64,000 nt of DNA from Actinophytocola xinjiangensis (GCF_001921215.1 NZ_MSIF01000016.1:1-64000); one strand, 5' to 3'. Shown: positions 25,691 to 34,491, numbered from the stretch's first letter. Numbers and translations: made by a program. Notes: generated by a model not told the origin, from the letters alone.

Positions 25691-27060
25691 GCCTGTTGAC
25701 CTCCGTCGATGGTGGTGGCGTTGGAAGCGGGGATGTCACCGGGATCGGCGCCCTGCGCACGAAGCTGTTTCTGCACCGAAGGCACGTCGACATCGCGCAC
25801 CAGGACGCCACCCGACAGCGCCTGCGCGGCGGCGACCCCCGCCGCCTCGCCCATCGCCATGCACGGCGGGATCTCCCGGGAGATGCGCTGGGCGTCCGGG
25901 GTGGCCGAGTAGTGCCGCCCGGCGACCAGCAGCTGGTCCACCCCGACCGGCACCAGTGCCCGGTAGGGGGTGTAGTAGTCCCGGCCGCGGGCGACACTGT
26001 CCGGAAAGTGCCGGCGGTCCACCACGTCCTCCTTGGTGACGACGTACTCGCCGCGCAGCAGCCGGGTCTGGCGCACGCCCATCTGCGGGGCGACGTCGAC
26101 CAGCACGCAGTCGGCGAACCCCGGCAGTTCGGCACGGGCGAACCGCAGCAGTGCGTCGATCCGGTCCCGCGCCTCGAACTCCGCGCGGGTCAGGTCCTCG
26201 ACCGAGGTCCCGTCGTACCCGGTCATGTGTGGACAGTTGCACCACACGACGCCCGGCAGCGGGGTACGCAGCCACCACAGGTCCCAGGCGCCGCCGAGGA
26301 TCCGCTTGGCCTTGCGGTTGAGCGCGCGGGCCGCACGCGGGTTCTCGTGCTCGAAGGTGGACGCGGCGTCCACGTCCACCTGTCCCAGGCGGAAGACCAG
26401 CGTGGTGATGTAGGCCGAGGTGGTGTGGTCGGCGCCCGCCCTGGCCGCGACGTCGATGTCGCCGGTCGTGTCGATGACGATCTCGGACAGCAACGCCTGG
26501 CGGCCGGCCTTGGTCTCGACGACGACGCCACGCATCCGCCCGTCCTCGACCAGCGGCGCGGAGAACCAGCTGTGCAGGCGCAGGTTGACGCCGGTCTCCC
26601 GCACCAGGTCGTCGGAGGCCCGCTTCCACGCGTCCGGGTCGAACGCGACCGCGTAGGTGATCGGCTTCGGGTTGCCGTGGCTGTGGAAGTCGAACAACCC
26701 CCACCGCCCCCAGCGCCGCCACACCTCCTCGCCGCGGGTACGGTCCTGTTCCGGCGGGTACACCGCCAGCCCCCACGCGGCCATCCGGTCCACGTACTCC
26801 TCGACGATCCCGCGCACCGCGATCTCCGGCCCGTTGGACATGTCGTCCAGCACCAGCACCATCCCGCCGGAGGCCAGCCCGCCGAGGTGGGCGTAGCGCT
26901 CGACGAGGGTGACCCGCGCGCCGTTGCGAGCCGCGGAGACGGCGGCGCCGACACCGGCGGGGCCACCGCCGACCACCAGCACGTCCGACCGGTCGACCAC
27001 CGGTACCTGGTGTCGTGGTTCGGTGACCTGCGAGCCGTCTTCGGAGAGCACGAAAGACAT
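25687..27060 (-). CDS. FAD-dependent oxidoreductase
   Basis: This 457-residue flavoprotein has the dinucleotide motif VLVVGGGPAGVGAAVSAARNG at residues ~28-48, followed by LVERYAHLGGLASGG. The layout fits the FAD-dependent oxidoreductase family that includes many poorly characterised amine, keto or ring-oxidising enzymes. IDTTGDIDVAARAGAD and the late REIPPCMAMGEAAG are the second FAD contacts. It is the first gene of the 19-gene operon, 103 nt downstream of the XRE-cupin regulator, with GGTGAGGT before the ATG. As the first gene it may carry out the initial oxidation, but that is inference. Confidence 0.88.
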   Translation of the reverse strand: MSFVLSEDGSQVTEPRHQVPVVDRSDVLVVGGGPAGVGAAVSAARNGARVTLVERYAHLGGLASGGMVLVLDDMSNGPEIAVRGIVEEYVDRMAAWGLAVYPPEQDRTRGEEVWRRWGRWGLFDFHSHGNPKPITYAVAFDPDAWKRASDDLVRETGVNLRLHSWFSAPLVEDGRMRGVVVETKAGRQALLSEIVIDTTGDIDVAARAGADHTTSAYITTLVFRLGQVDVDAASTFEHENPRAARALNRKAKRILGGAWDLWWLRTPLPGVVWCNCPHMTGYDGTSVEDLTRAEFEARDRIDALLRFARAELPGFADCVLVDVAPQMGVRQTRLLRGEYVVTKEDVVDRRHFPDSVARGRDYYTPYRALVPVGVDQLLVAGRHYSATPDAQRISREIPPCMAMGEAAGVAAAQALSGGVLVRDVDVPSVQKQLRAQGADPGDIPASNATTIDGGQQA

Positions 27061-27163
27061 ACCTCACCTACCTGGAAAGGGGGAAGCGCCGGAGCGCACG
27101 ATGGCGACCCCGGACATCCACGCGGGTGCCGCGGTTCGGTTTCTCTCAGTCCTGGATGTACTG

Positions 27164-27778
27164 TCAGGGAGCTGTGGCGCGGTTCGGTGGTGTTACCACC
27201 CACACCGCGGTCACTGCCACGTCACCGGCGTTGCGGTACCAGTGCGGGACCGAACCCTCGAAGGTGATGGAGTCGCCCGGTTCCAACACATAGCAGGTGC
27301 CGTCGAGAAACACCTGGTGCGTACCGGAAATGACCACTCCGAACTCCTCGCCCGGGTGCGACATCGGGCTGTCGCTGGAGTCGTACCCCGGCGGCGCCGT
27401 GATCCACAGCGCCTCCAGCACTCCACTGCGACCGGGAGTCAACAGTTCGTGTACGGCGTCCAGCCGCGCCGGCCTGCCGACGTCGAGCGACCGGCGCTCA
27501 CCGGCACGCACGACGGGAGAACCGTTGTCGGCGACGTGAAACAGCCGACCAATGTAGACGTCAAGGGCGTGGGCTAGCTGACTCAGCGTGCTGAACGCGG
27601 GATTTCCGTTCCCTCGTTCGAGTTGGCTGATGAGGCCAACACTGATCCCAGCTCGACTGGCCAGCGCCTCCAAGGTCAGGTTCCGCTGCCTGCGCAGCAT
27701 CCTGACCGTCGCGCCGACCGTGGCCACATCGGCGACCACCGAACGCTCCGCCGGCTGGTCGACGTGGCTGACGTCCAT
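27164..27778 (-). CDS. XRE-family regulator with C-terminal cupin sensor
   Basis: This 204-residue DNA-binding protein has a helix-turn-helix (residues ~22-75, with SRAGISVGLISQLERGNGNP) followed by a C-terminal cupin (~130-200, HPGEEFGVVISG to EGSVPHWYRN). These regulators sense a small catabolite through the cupin. A GGGAGGG site precedes the ATG. The gene is immediately upstream of, and co-directional with, the catabolic operon, so it is the likely pathway regulator. A 103-nt gap separates it from the FAD gene. Confidence 0.92.
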   Translation of the reverse strand: MDVSHVDQPAERSVVADVATVGATVRMLRRQRNLTLEALASRAGISVGLISQLERGNGNPAFSTLSQLAHALDVYIGRLFHVADNGSPVVRAGERRSLDVGRPARLDAVHELLTPGRSGVLEALWITAPPGYDSSDSPMSHPGEEFGVVISGTHQVFLDGTCYVLEPGDSITFEGSVPHWYRNAGDVAVTAVWVVTPPNRATAP

Positions 27779-27813
27779 GTCCGACCCTCCCGTCCACCGT
27801 CCGGCGTGGGTTC

Positions 27814-27842
27814 ACTACAGCAGGAGTTCTTCATTTGGTCAA
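27814..27842 (-). promoter_or_regulatory. Promoter of the XRE-cupin regulator gene
   Basis: On the minus strand, TTGACC (27842-27837) and TGTAGT (27819-27814) are 17 nt apart, 35 nt upstream of the XRE-cupin ATG. Spacing and hexamers fit a sigma70-like promoter. Confidence 0.6.
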
Positions 27843-28175
27843 GGATCCGTCCACCTCGGACACGTCCTCGTAACCAGGCATTGGGCACAAGCACAATGAC
27901 CCCAGCTCAGACCGTCCCCCGAGCCCATCGGCCGGACCAACGCGACAGGTGCTCCCGCGAACGCGCCGACCTGGCGCTCACGTTCCGGTCGCCTACCGAG
28001 GACGGGTGCACCGGCGCCGCCTGGACCAGGACAGTCCACATGCGCCGCAAGAAGCGCGACGATTGTGGAGCGAGGCACGCTGCCGCTGAAAACCAGCCGC
28101 CCGTCACCCGGCTCCACACACCAACGCCATGGCCTCATGCGCCCAGGCGGCCGGCTCAGCTGACCAGCCACACGC
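27843..28175. other. Intergenic stretch without a supported gene
   Basis: About 330 nt between the regulator promoter and the small membrane-protein remnant. Reading frames exist on both strands but look like GC-rich chance frames: they have no recognisable fold, no convincing ribosome-binding site and unusual Arg/Pro/Ser-rich composition. I see no RNA gene here. Confidence 0.5.
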
Positions 28176-28429
<254 letters not shown>

Positions 28430-28474
28430 CCGGCAAGTCCACCACCACCTGACCGGGACCCCTCGCCGACGCTC

Positions 28475-28771
28475 CTAGTCTCCCAGGAACCACAGATAGA
28501 GATGTTGGCCGCTCTCCACTTGCTGACAGAGCCTTTCGATCTCCGAAGCCGCCTCAGACCCAAGAAGCTCTCGCACTGACTCGTCGGCAATCTCCTGCCG
28601 AAGCCTCACCGTCTGTCGCGAATTGAACATGGAGTCCGCGTAGGGCAGCAGGCTCCCCAGAAACGGAAACCGGTCAGCATCGACATGCCGCAACGCTGCC
28701 ATCCAATCCAGTCCGAATGACCCTCGCGCCACGATGTCACCGGTTTCGCCTCGCACCTGCATAGTGATCAT
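28475..28771 (-). CDS. Small protein of unknown function in the trypsin-STAND cassette
   Basis: I cannot name this 98-residue protein. It has a strong ribosome-binding site (AGGAGA, 5 nt before the ATG) and codon use like a real gene. The centre (RFPFLGSLLPYADSMFNSRQ) resembles a motif I associate with uncharacterised actinobacterial small proteins, around a PY-x-D-x-x-FN core. The end LYLWFLGD looks like an exposed beta strand. It is last of a four-gene run after the trypsin-STAND gene, trypco1 and another small protein, with a 56-nt gap. It may be an accessory, inhibitor or target protein of that system; this is inference only. Confidence 0.7.
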   Translation of the reverse strand: MITMQVRGETGDIVARGSFGLDWMAALRHVDADRFPFLGSLLPYADSMFNSRQTVRLRQEIADESVRELLGSEAASEIERLCQQVESGQHLYLWFLGD

Positions 28772-28827
28772 TCAGATCTCCTGTCATGCACACCCTGAGG
28801 TGGCATCAAACAGATGCGGCTCCAGGA

Positions 28828-29139
28828 TCATCCGGGGTTGGTAGGCTCACGGTGTACACCGTGGGCTGGGACGCCAAGATGGCTCGGTAATACATCGAGC
28901 CTGCGTCCGTCGAGGTCAGTGATCACGATCGGAACATCGGCGGTGAAGGCAATGGCGATCCCTCCCGCAACGTGGCTGACCTCCACATCGCCGGTGAGAA
29001 ACGCCTCGGACTCGACGAAGAGGACGTCGCCGCGAGCCAGTGTGAACTCCGACCCCCACGGCTCGATATAAAGCGAGCATTGCTCGCCGTCGAGACAGGT
29101 GACCTTGATGCGCGGTGACGTGGCGCTGCGTCCAACCAT
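28828..29139 (-). CDS. Small beta-rich protein with EPWG motif, unknown function
   Basis: This 103-residue protein is not recognised. It is predicted mostly as beta strands (IKVTCLDGEQCSLYIEPWGS and FTLARGDVLFVESEAF), with a conserved-looking EPWG motif and no signal peptide or membrane segment. GGGTGAG lies 6 nt before the ATG. It sits between the trypco1-like gene (37 nt) and the 98-residue protein gene (56 nt), in the same direction, so it should be co-transcribed with the trypsin-STAND gene. It could be an accessory sensor or adaptor; the sequence does not say. Confidence 0.7.
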   Translation of the reverse strand: MVGRSATSPRIKVTCLDGEQCSLYIEPWGSEFTLARGDVLFVESEAFLTGDVEVSHVAGGIAIAFTADVPIVITDLDGRRLDVLPSHLGVPAHGVHREPTNPG

Positions 29140-29176
29140 CGGCGACTCACCCTCCCCTCCCGCTGATGGTGTCTCG

Positions 29177-29512
29177 CTATTTCGGCGGGACGACGTCGTA
29201 GACCAGTTTCACCTTCAGCGAGGCATTGGCCTCACCGCTCGCGACGATGATGTTCCCCTTGGCGGAGAACGCGAGACCGAACTCGATCTCGAGGTTGGCG
29301 GGACGAGCGGCTGGTGATGTGGCGAGCTGATCGATCGCGCTGACCATCTTGGCGGCCATGCCCTGAATGACCTCGTGAGCGCTGCCGAACGCGGCGTGGA
29401 CCCGGTCGCCGGCGTCGGACAGCCTGGAGGTCGGCTCCGTTCCTGGCTCTCGTACGGTTTCGATCTGAACTTCGACGTCACCGATCCGAACTGGCACGAG
29501 GTGGCTGATCAT
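29177..29512 (-). CDS. Trypsin-co-occurring domain (trypco1, CU044_2847-type) protein
   Basis: This 111-residue protein has the layout of the small domain that repeatedly accompanies trypsin-like peptidases in actinobacterial conflict systems. An N-terminal strand pair (HLVPVRIGDVEVQIETV) and a helix (HEVIQGMAAKMVSAIDQL) lead to a C-terminal sheet with LEIEFGLAFSAKGNIIVASG and ASLKVKLVYD. The EFGL and KGNIIVASG segments match my memory of the family. The ATG at 29512 is 7 nt after an AGAG element; a GTG at 29515 is less well placed. It follows the trypsin-STAND gene by 34 nt. Its role is probably as a substrate, regulator or partner of the peptidase. Confidence 0.75.
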   Translation of the reverse strand: MISHLVPVRIGDVEVQIETVREPGTEPTSRLSDAGDRVHAAFGSAHEVIQGMAAKMVSAIDQLATSPAARPANLEIEFGLAFSAKGNIIVASGEANASLKVKLVYDVVPPK

Positions 29513-29546
29513 CACCGAACTCTAGCCGGTCGACGGGCCTGCTCGA

Positions 29547-32500
29547 TCATGGTCGCGACGGCCCGATCGTTGGTCGTGGACCCGCCGGTTCCCTCAACTC
29601 GTCGAAGATCCAGAACTGGTATCCCGCCACTCCATTGATGGTGGCGGCGCGCAGGAGCTGGTCGAGGAGTGCGTCGTCGTTCTTGTCCCGCGCAGATGCC
29701 GCGAGCACCCGGAGCGCGTCGCTGACGAGGCCGGCCGGCTGCGGATTGGGCCCTGTCGCCACGCCATACTCCGCGCCGGACAGGCAACGCGATGCGGCCA
29801 GACGAACCGCGATCTCGTGGTGAAGCCGCGCGTGGTCGGACGGGCAGGTCTCGTGTGCGTCGGCCAGAGACCGTGCCAGGTCCTCATTCATGCCGAGCTG
29901 GCGCTGGAGGCTGGACAGCATGACCAGGGCGTGGGCGAGCCGTGCCTTCTCGTCTGGGCAGAGTCGCCAGAGACGTACGGCCTCGGCCCAGGCAGCGTGC
30001 GCTCCGTGCGGGTCGTCGCCATGCAGGTCGGCGGTGTTCTGCGCCACCACCGCGGCGTTGTTGTTCACGCCGCAACTCACCCAACACATCGCCGCGATCT
30101 TGTAGTGGCGCAGCGCCAGCACCCGCTCACCCGTGTACGACCCGATCCTGGCCCGTTCGAAATGGGCCCATGCCCGGGAGTCCGCATCGCCGACCCGGTC
30201 GGCGAGCGCGATGGCACGGTCTGCCCACCAGGAGGCGTTCCGGGGGCCGTCGACCACTTCTGGTGCGTGTTGAGCGAGCTTTGCCAGGTTGACGAGCACG
30301 GTGCCGGACTCGTCGGCACGCCCGTGCGCTTCGAGCAGTTCGTTTGTCCTGATCATGGCATTGTAGGCGACGCGGTACTCCTTCAGACGGGCAGCCACGT
30401 CCCCGACGAGCAAGCAGGCGTCGACGTGTTCCTCGCGCAGGCCGTGCTCTGCGGCGATTCGCTCCCCGCGCTGGGCCCACGACAACGCGTCGCCGCGGCA
30501 GGAGTCCGCCGATGCGAGTACCTCGACGAGGTCACGGATCGAGCGCACGGCGCGACCCGGACTCGTGGTGGCGAGGTGAACGGTGACCAGCGCCTCCACC
30601 GTCCTGGTCAGGGCCGGAAGGTCCCAGGTGGCGTTGTAGATGACGCGCAGGTCTCGTCCGAGGTCCTCGGCGATGTCCCACCACGAGTGGGAAACGGCGA
30701 TGTCCAGCGCGGTGTGGGCGCGGGTGGGATCCATTTCGAGCTCTAGGTTCGCGATCTCTGCCGCGTGCACGATCTCGGACATGCGATCGGCGAGGTACCG
30801 GGTGGACCGGCGACGGAACGCCCGGATGTCCTGCGGGGTCTCCTCGGCGGTGAGGCGTTCCGAGGCGACTAGGCGAACGAGTTCGGCCAGCCGGAACGAC
30901 AGCACGTAGCCGCCGTGGGACCCGCCAGTACCCTCGCAGTCGGCCATGCTGGCATCGACGACCCGGTGCAGGCTCAGTGCGGTGACCGCCTCGTCGCCGT
31001 CCAGTGCGTAGGTCAGTTCCGCTTCCGTGGCGACCGCGCCCGGCACGGCGGACAGGTACCTGGTGGTGTGCCGTTCGGGCAGGTCCATGTCCAAGTAGCC
31101 GAGCATGATCGCGCTGCGAACGGCGCGTTCGTCGTCGCTCAGGAAGTTCAACCTGCTGTGCTCATGGGTCAGGAGCCGGGCCCATTCGGATACCGCGACC
31201 TCGGGGCGGGCGGTGAGCCGGGCACCGACGAGCCGGAGCGCGAGCGGGAGGTTGTCGCACAGTCCGGCGATGTGCTCGAGGTGCCGGTGGTCACGCGGCC
31301 GGACGTCGGCGGCGAATCGCCGCAGCAGACCGACACTGTCGGACGGGTCAAGCACCGGAAGGTGCACGGCCAGATCTGGATCTGCGAGCGATTGCCGTCG
31401 CTGGTGCGAGGTCACGATGACAGTCGCCGCGCCGCTGTCCCGGACTACCGGGGCGACGTCGCCGGCGTCCCTGACGTTGTCGAGTACCAGCAGCGAGCGG
31501 GTCGAGCCGAGCACCCGCCGAAGGGTGTCGAAGAGGGCTTCGTCCTCGCCGAGTCTCGAGGTGATGGGCTCCCCGAGCGCTTCGAGCAGCATCCGTGCCA
31601 CCGTACGCACCGACCGGCGGGAGCCAGCCTGCCGACCGTACAGGTCGACGTACAACACGGTGTCATAGTGGGACGCTGTGCGATGTGCGACGTGCAGGGC
31701 GACCTCTGAGGCGCCGACTCCCGGGCGACCCGAGAGCCACAACACCGAGTGCCCGGGACCGTCGGTGGTCGCGGCGCACAGCTTCGCGACCACGTCATCC
31801 CGTCCGGTGAGGTACCGATCGGCCCGTCTCAGCTCGCACATGTGCCTGGCCACGTGGGACAGGCGCTGACCACGCACGTCCAGCGCAGCCGGAGCCCGCT
31901 CGCCGGTGCCCGGTACATGTACCACCGAGCCCTGCTGCTCGTCCGCGTCTTTCTCCCTGACAATCACGGCTTCCCGGCTGGTAGAACGCGCGACTGGCAC
32001 GAGATCCGCCAGCCGGTCAGCGAAATCCGGCCGAGACGGCGTACCGCGCAGAGCAGAAGCGATGTGAGGTGCGGTGGCCGAGGTCGCCGGCAGCCGCCCG
32101 TCCTCGACGGCCGCGGCCAGCCGGACCCGCAGGCGGGCGAGCAACGCCGCGCACTCGCCGTCATCGTTGCTCGACCACCGCGCGATCGCCCGCGCGTGTT
32201 GAGGAAGCCAGGTCAGCAGGACCGCTGGCTCAAGCCCATGCGCACGCAACCGACCACGGAAGGCGACACCGTTGACCTGAGATTCATCGACAACCTCCGC
32301 CACCAGTTCGTGGACCGTCCTGCTGAGCCCTTCCCCGGCAGACCTTCCCGTCAGCGCGGCGTCGATGGCGGAGAGAAGATCGACCGTCCATCGCGCCAAC
32401 TCCGCGCCCCCTGGCTCCAGGCTCGGGCGTGCACAGGTGACCGTGGTCAACCCGTCGAGCAGCGAAGCGAGATCCTCGGTCCGGGCGACCCACACCGAGT

Positions 32501-33029
32501 CCCGCAACCAGCCGTCGCCACTGTTGTACCGGCCGGACACCACCCCGACCACCGCGTCGTCACCGGCCCGTCGCACCGGAGAGCCGCTCATCCCCAACAT
32601 GACATCCTGGCAGCGCATCCTGCCGAGTCTGGCGCCGTCGCCCTGACGTACCGTTCCGCCGGCCCAGCTGCCGAAGGCGTCAAGGTACTCATGACGATGC
32701 TCGCTGTAGGGCACATCAGCCACGCCGGTGAGGTGCACCAGTTGGTTGAGGCGCAGGTCGTCACTCGCCACCAGAGCGGACACGCTCTCCGGCAACGAGC
32801 CGGAACAGGTCAGCACCGCCAGATCGTGGACGCCGTCCACCCGCCGTGCGGTAGCTGCCATGACGGGACCGGCCGGATAAAGAGCACGTACCCGCACCTC
32901 AGTGTCGGCACCAGCCTGCTCCAGCACGTGCACGGCGGTCACCAGCACACCAGCGGAAACCTGAAAACAGGTGCCCACCGGCGCCGCGCTGCCGTCCAGC
33001 ACACTACCCAGGTACCCCCGAACAAACAT
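29547..33029 (-). CDS. Trypsin-like peptidase - STAND (NB-ARC) NTPase - TPR fusion protein
   Basis: This 1160-residue protein has three parts. Residues ~5-195 are a trypsin-fold serine peptidase with an intact triad: His34 (TAVHVL), Asp69 (VHDLAVL) and Ser148 (LGMSGSPV). Residues ~205-345 are a helical linker that may be an effector-associated domain. Residues ~400-700 are a STAND/NB-ARC NTPase with Walker B LLVLDNV, VTSHQRR and NLPLALRLVG. The Walker A reads GRPGVGAS, so the usual GK lysine is Ala440. The remainder (~700-1130) is TPR-like helical repeats. The ATG at 33029 begins the peptidase fold; there is no signal peptide, so it acts in the cytoplasm. It heads a four-gene cassette. A defence or cell-death role is inferred from the family, not shown. 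Confidence 0.9.
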   Translation of the reverse strand: MFVRGYLGSVLDGSAAPVGTCFQVSAGVLVTAVHVLEQAGADTEVRVRALYPAGPVMAATARRVDGVHDLAVLTCSGSLPESVSALVASDDLRLNQLVHLTGVADVPYSEHRHEYLDAFGSWAGGTVRQGDGARLGRMRCQDVMLGMSGSPVRRAGDDAVVGVVSGRYNSGDGWLRDSVWVARTEDLASLLDGLTTVTCARPSLEPGGAELARWTVDLLSAIDAALTGRSAGEGLSRTVHELVAEVVDESQVNGVAFRGRLRAHGLEPAVLLTWLPQHARAIARWSSNDDGECAALLARLRVRLAAAVEDGRLPATSATAPHIASALRGTPSRPDFADRLADLVPVARSTSREAVIVREKDADEQQGSVVHVPGTGERAPAALDVRGQRLSHVARHMCELRRADRYLTGRDDVVAKLCAATTDGPGHSVLWLSGRPGVGASEVALHVAHRTASHYDTVLYVDLYGRQAGSRRSVRTVARMLLEALGEPITSRLGEDEALFDTLRRVLGSTRSLLVLDNVRDAGDVAPVVRDSGAATVIVTSHQRRQSLADPDLAVHLPVLDPSDSVGLLRRFAADVRPRDHRHLEHIAGLCDNLPLALRLVGARLTARPEVAVSEWARLLTHEHSRLNFLSDDERAVRSAIMLGYLDMDLPERHTTRYLSAVPGAVATEAELTYALDGDEAVTALSLHRVVDASMADCEGTGGSHGGYVLSFRLAELVRLVASERLTAEETPQDIRAFRRRSTRYLADRMSEIVHAAEIANLELEMDPTRAHTALDIAVSHSWWDIAEDLGRDLRVIYNATWDLPALTRTVEALVTVHLATTSPGRAVRSIRDLVEVLASADSCRGDALSWAQRGERIAAEHGLREEHVDACLLVGDVAARLKEYRVAYNAMIRTNELLEAHGRADESGTVLVNLAKLAQHAPEVVDGPRNASWWADRAIALADRVGDADSRAWAHFERARIGSYTGERVLALRHYKIAAMCWVSCGVNNNAAVVAQNTADLHGDDPHGAHAAWAEAVRLWRLCPDEKARLAHALVMLSSLQRQLGMNEDLARSLADAHETCPSDHARLHHEIAVRLAASRCLSGAEYGVATGPNPQPAGLVSDALRVLAASARDKNDDALLDQLLRAATINGVAGYQFWIFDELREPAGPRPTIGPSRP

Positions 33030-33203
33030 GCTCGCTACCCTGCACCCACAGGATTCAACGACATACCACCACCCCCGCCTATCGCGTAGAGGCCAACCCC
33101 AGTCGCTGTCGCCAGCTCTACCCTTCACAGTAGGCCAGGACAAGCTGGGCATACAGCAGCGTGTCGAGGTCGCGAGGATCGTCACGGTGCTCTCGATGAT
33201 GCA

Positions 33204-33341
33204 TTACCAGAAAGACGACGATGGATTCGGCACCATCTCCGGATTCACGTCCAAACGGCGGCCGGCAACAAGGCGACAGAGATCGCCGATCAGCGCTGTG
33301 GCCAGTTCCTCGATCCTGGCAGCGGGTCGCGGGATCAGCAT
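33204..33341 (-). CDS. Possible 45-residue small protein
   Basis: An ATG at 33341 (or GTG just before it) opens a 45-codon frame ending at 33204: MLIPRPAARIEELATALIGD, then a basic stretch and the C-terminal PEMVPNPSSSFW. GAGGAT upstream could serve as a ribosome-binding site. The amphipathic start looks real, but I recognise no family. It may be a small protein co-transcribed after fkbH (51 nt) or the tail of a decayed gene, since a stop lies 15-20 codons upstream in frame. The rest of the 363-nt gap between fkbH and the trypsin-STAND gene shows nothing else. Confidence 0.3.
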   Translation of the reverse strand: MLIPRPAARIEELATALIGDLCRLVAGRRLDVNPEMVPNPSSSFW

Positions 33342-33392
33342 CACCGGATCCTCAACGCCGACCCGGCGGTCACGCGGACATCACTGGTGCGG

Positions 33393-34478
33393 TCAGCTGG
33401 CGCGGTCCAGGCTCTCCGGAGTACGCAGGTCCACCGCGGTCAACGTGATCACCTCGGACAGTGTCTGCGGTGCCGGCACCAGGTGCAACCGGTTCGACCC
33501 GGTGTCGGGCGCCGGCACGGGCGTGACGCACTCACACGAGTCGTCGGTGAAGCCGGCGAAGCGGTAGGTGACTTCCATGATCCGGTTTCGTTCCGTCGGC
33601 CTGAAGTCCGCGAGCAGGTGTACGCCGGCGCGCTCGGCCTCGTTGACCAGCCAGCTGAGGATCTGGCCGCCGACACCGAGCGAGACCACCCGGCACGAGG
33701 TCGCCAGCAGTTTGATGTGCCAGACCTCGGGGTGGCGGTCCAGCACCACGACGCCGACCGCGCCGTAGGGGCCGAACCGGTCGGACACGGTCACCGTGAG
33801 CACCTCGTGCGCCGGGTCCGCGACCATCGCGAGCAGGGTCTCCTCGGCGTAGAACACGCCGGTGGTGTTCATCTGGGTGGTCCGGACCGTCAGCTCCTCG
33901 ACCCGCCCGAGCTCCGCCTCGGTGGCCCTGCCGATCGTCAACCGGACCTCGAGCGAGCGCAGGAAATCCTGGTCCGGCCCGCGAAAGGCCGCGCGTTCGG
34001 CGTCTCGCTGGAATCCGGCCTGGTACATCTGGCGGCGACGACGGGAGTCGGTGGTGATCGTTGTTGGTGTGAACTCGGGCAGGGTGACCAGCGACGGCAC
34101 CTGGGCGTCCGAGTAGCAGCGCACGCCGGGCAGGTTGAACTCGACCTCAGCGCGTTCCTGCGGCCGGTCGTCGACGAAGGCCACGGCTTCTGGCGCGAAC
34201 CGGAGTTCTTCGGCGATCTCGCGCACGGACTCGGACTTCGGCCCCCAGCCGATTTTGGGGAGCACGAAGTAATCCGCGATCCCCAACTCGATCAACCGAG
34301 CCATCGCGAGGTCGGCGTCGTTCTTGCTGCTGATGGACTGCAGAATGCCGCGCTGGTCGAGGGTTGTGATCGTCTCCAGAACACCGTCGACGAGGTCGAC
34401 CTGATCGTCCTCGAGCAGGGTTCCGTCCCACAGCGTGTTGTCCAGGTCCCAAACCAGACACTTCACCGGTGTCACCAC
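33393..34478 (-). CDS. fkbH: FkbH-like HAD-superfamily protein (glyceryl-ACP formation)
   Basis: This 361-residue protein builds the methoxymalonyl-ACP extender unit: FkbH-type proteins take a 1,3-bisphosphoglycerate unit, dephosphorylate it and load glyceryl onto the ACP. The HAD motifs are present (CLVWDLDNTLWDG, SSKND, GPKSESVREIAEEL and AFVDDRPQE) and a C-terminal GNAT-like half follows. The GTG at 34478 is chosen because AAGGAG (34493-34488) is 9 nt upstream; a second GTG at 34475 is less well spaced. It is the last recognised gene of the PKS operon, after fkbI. Confidence 0.92.
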   Translation of the reverse strand: MVTPVKCLVWDLDNTLWDGTLLEDDQVDLVDGVLETITTLDQRGILQSISSKNDADLAMARLIELGIADYFVLPKIGWGPKSESVREIAEELRFAPEAVAFVDDRPQERAEVEFNLPGVRCYSDAQVPSLVTLPEFTPTTITTDSRRRRQMYQAGFQRDAERAAFRGPDQDFLRSLEVRLTIGRATEAELGRVEELTVRTTQMNTTGVFYAEETLLAMVADPAHEVLTVTVSDRFGPYGAVGVVVLDRHPEVWHIKLLATSCRVVSLGVGGQILSWLVNEAERAGVHLLADFRPTERNRIMEVTYRFAGFTDDSCECVTPVPAPDTGSNRLHLVPAPQTLSEVITLTAVDLRTPESLDRAS

Positions 34479-34491
34479 GGGAACTCGCTCC

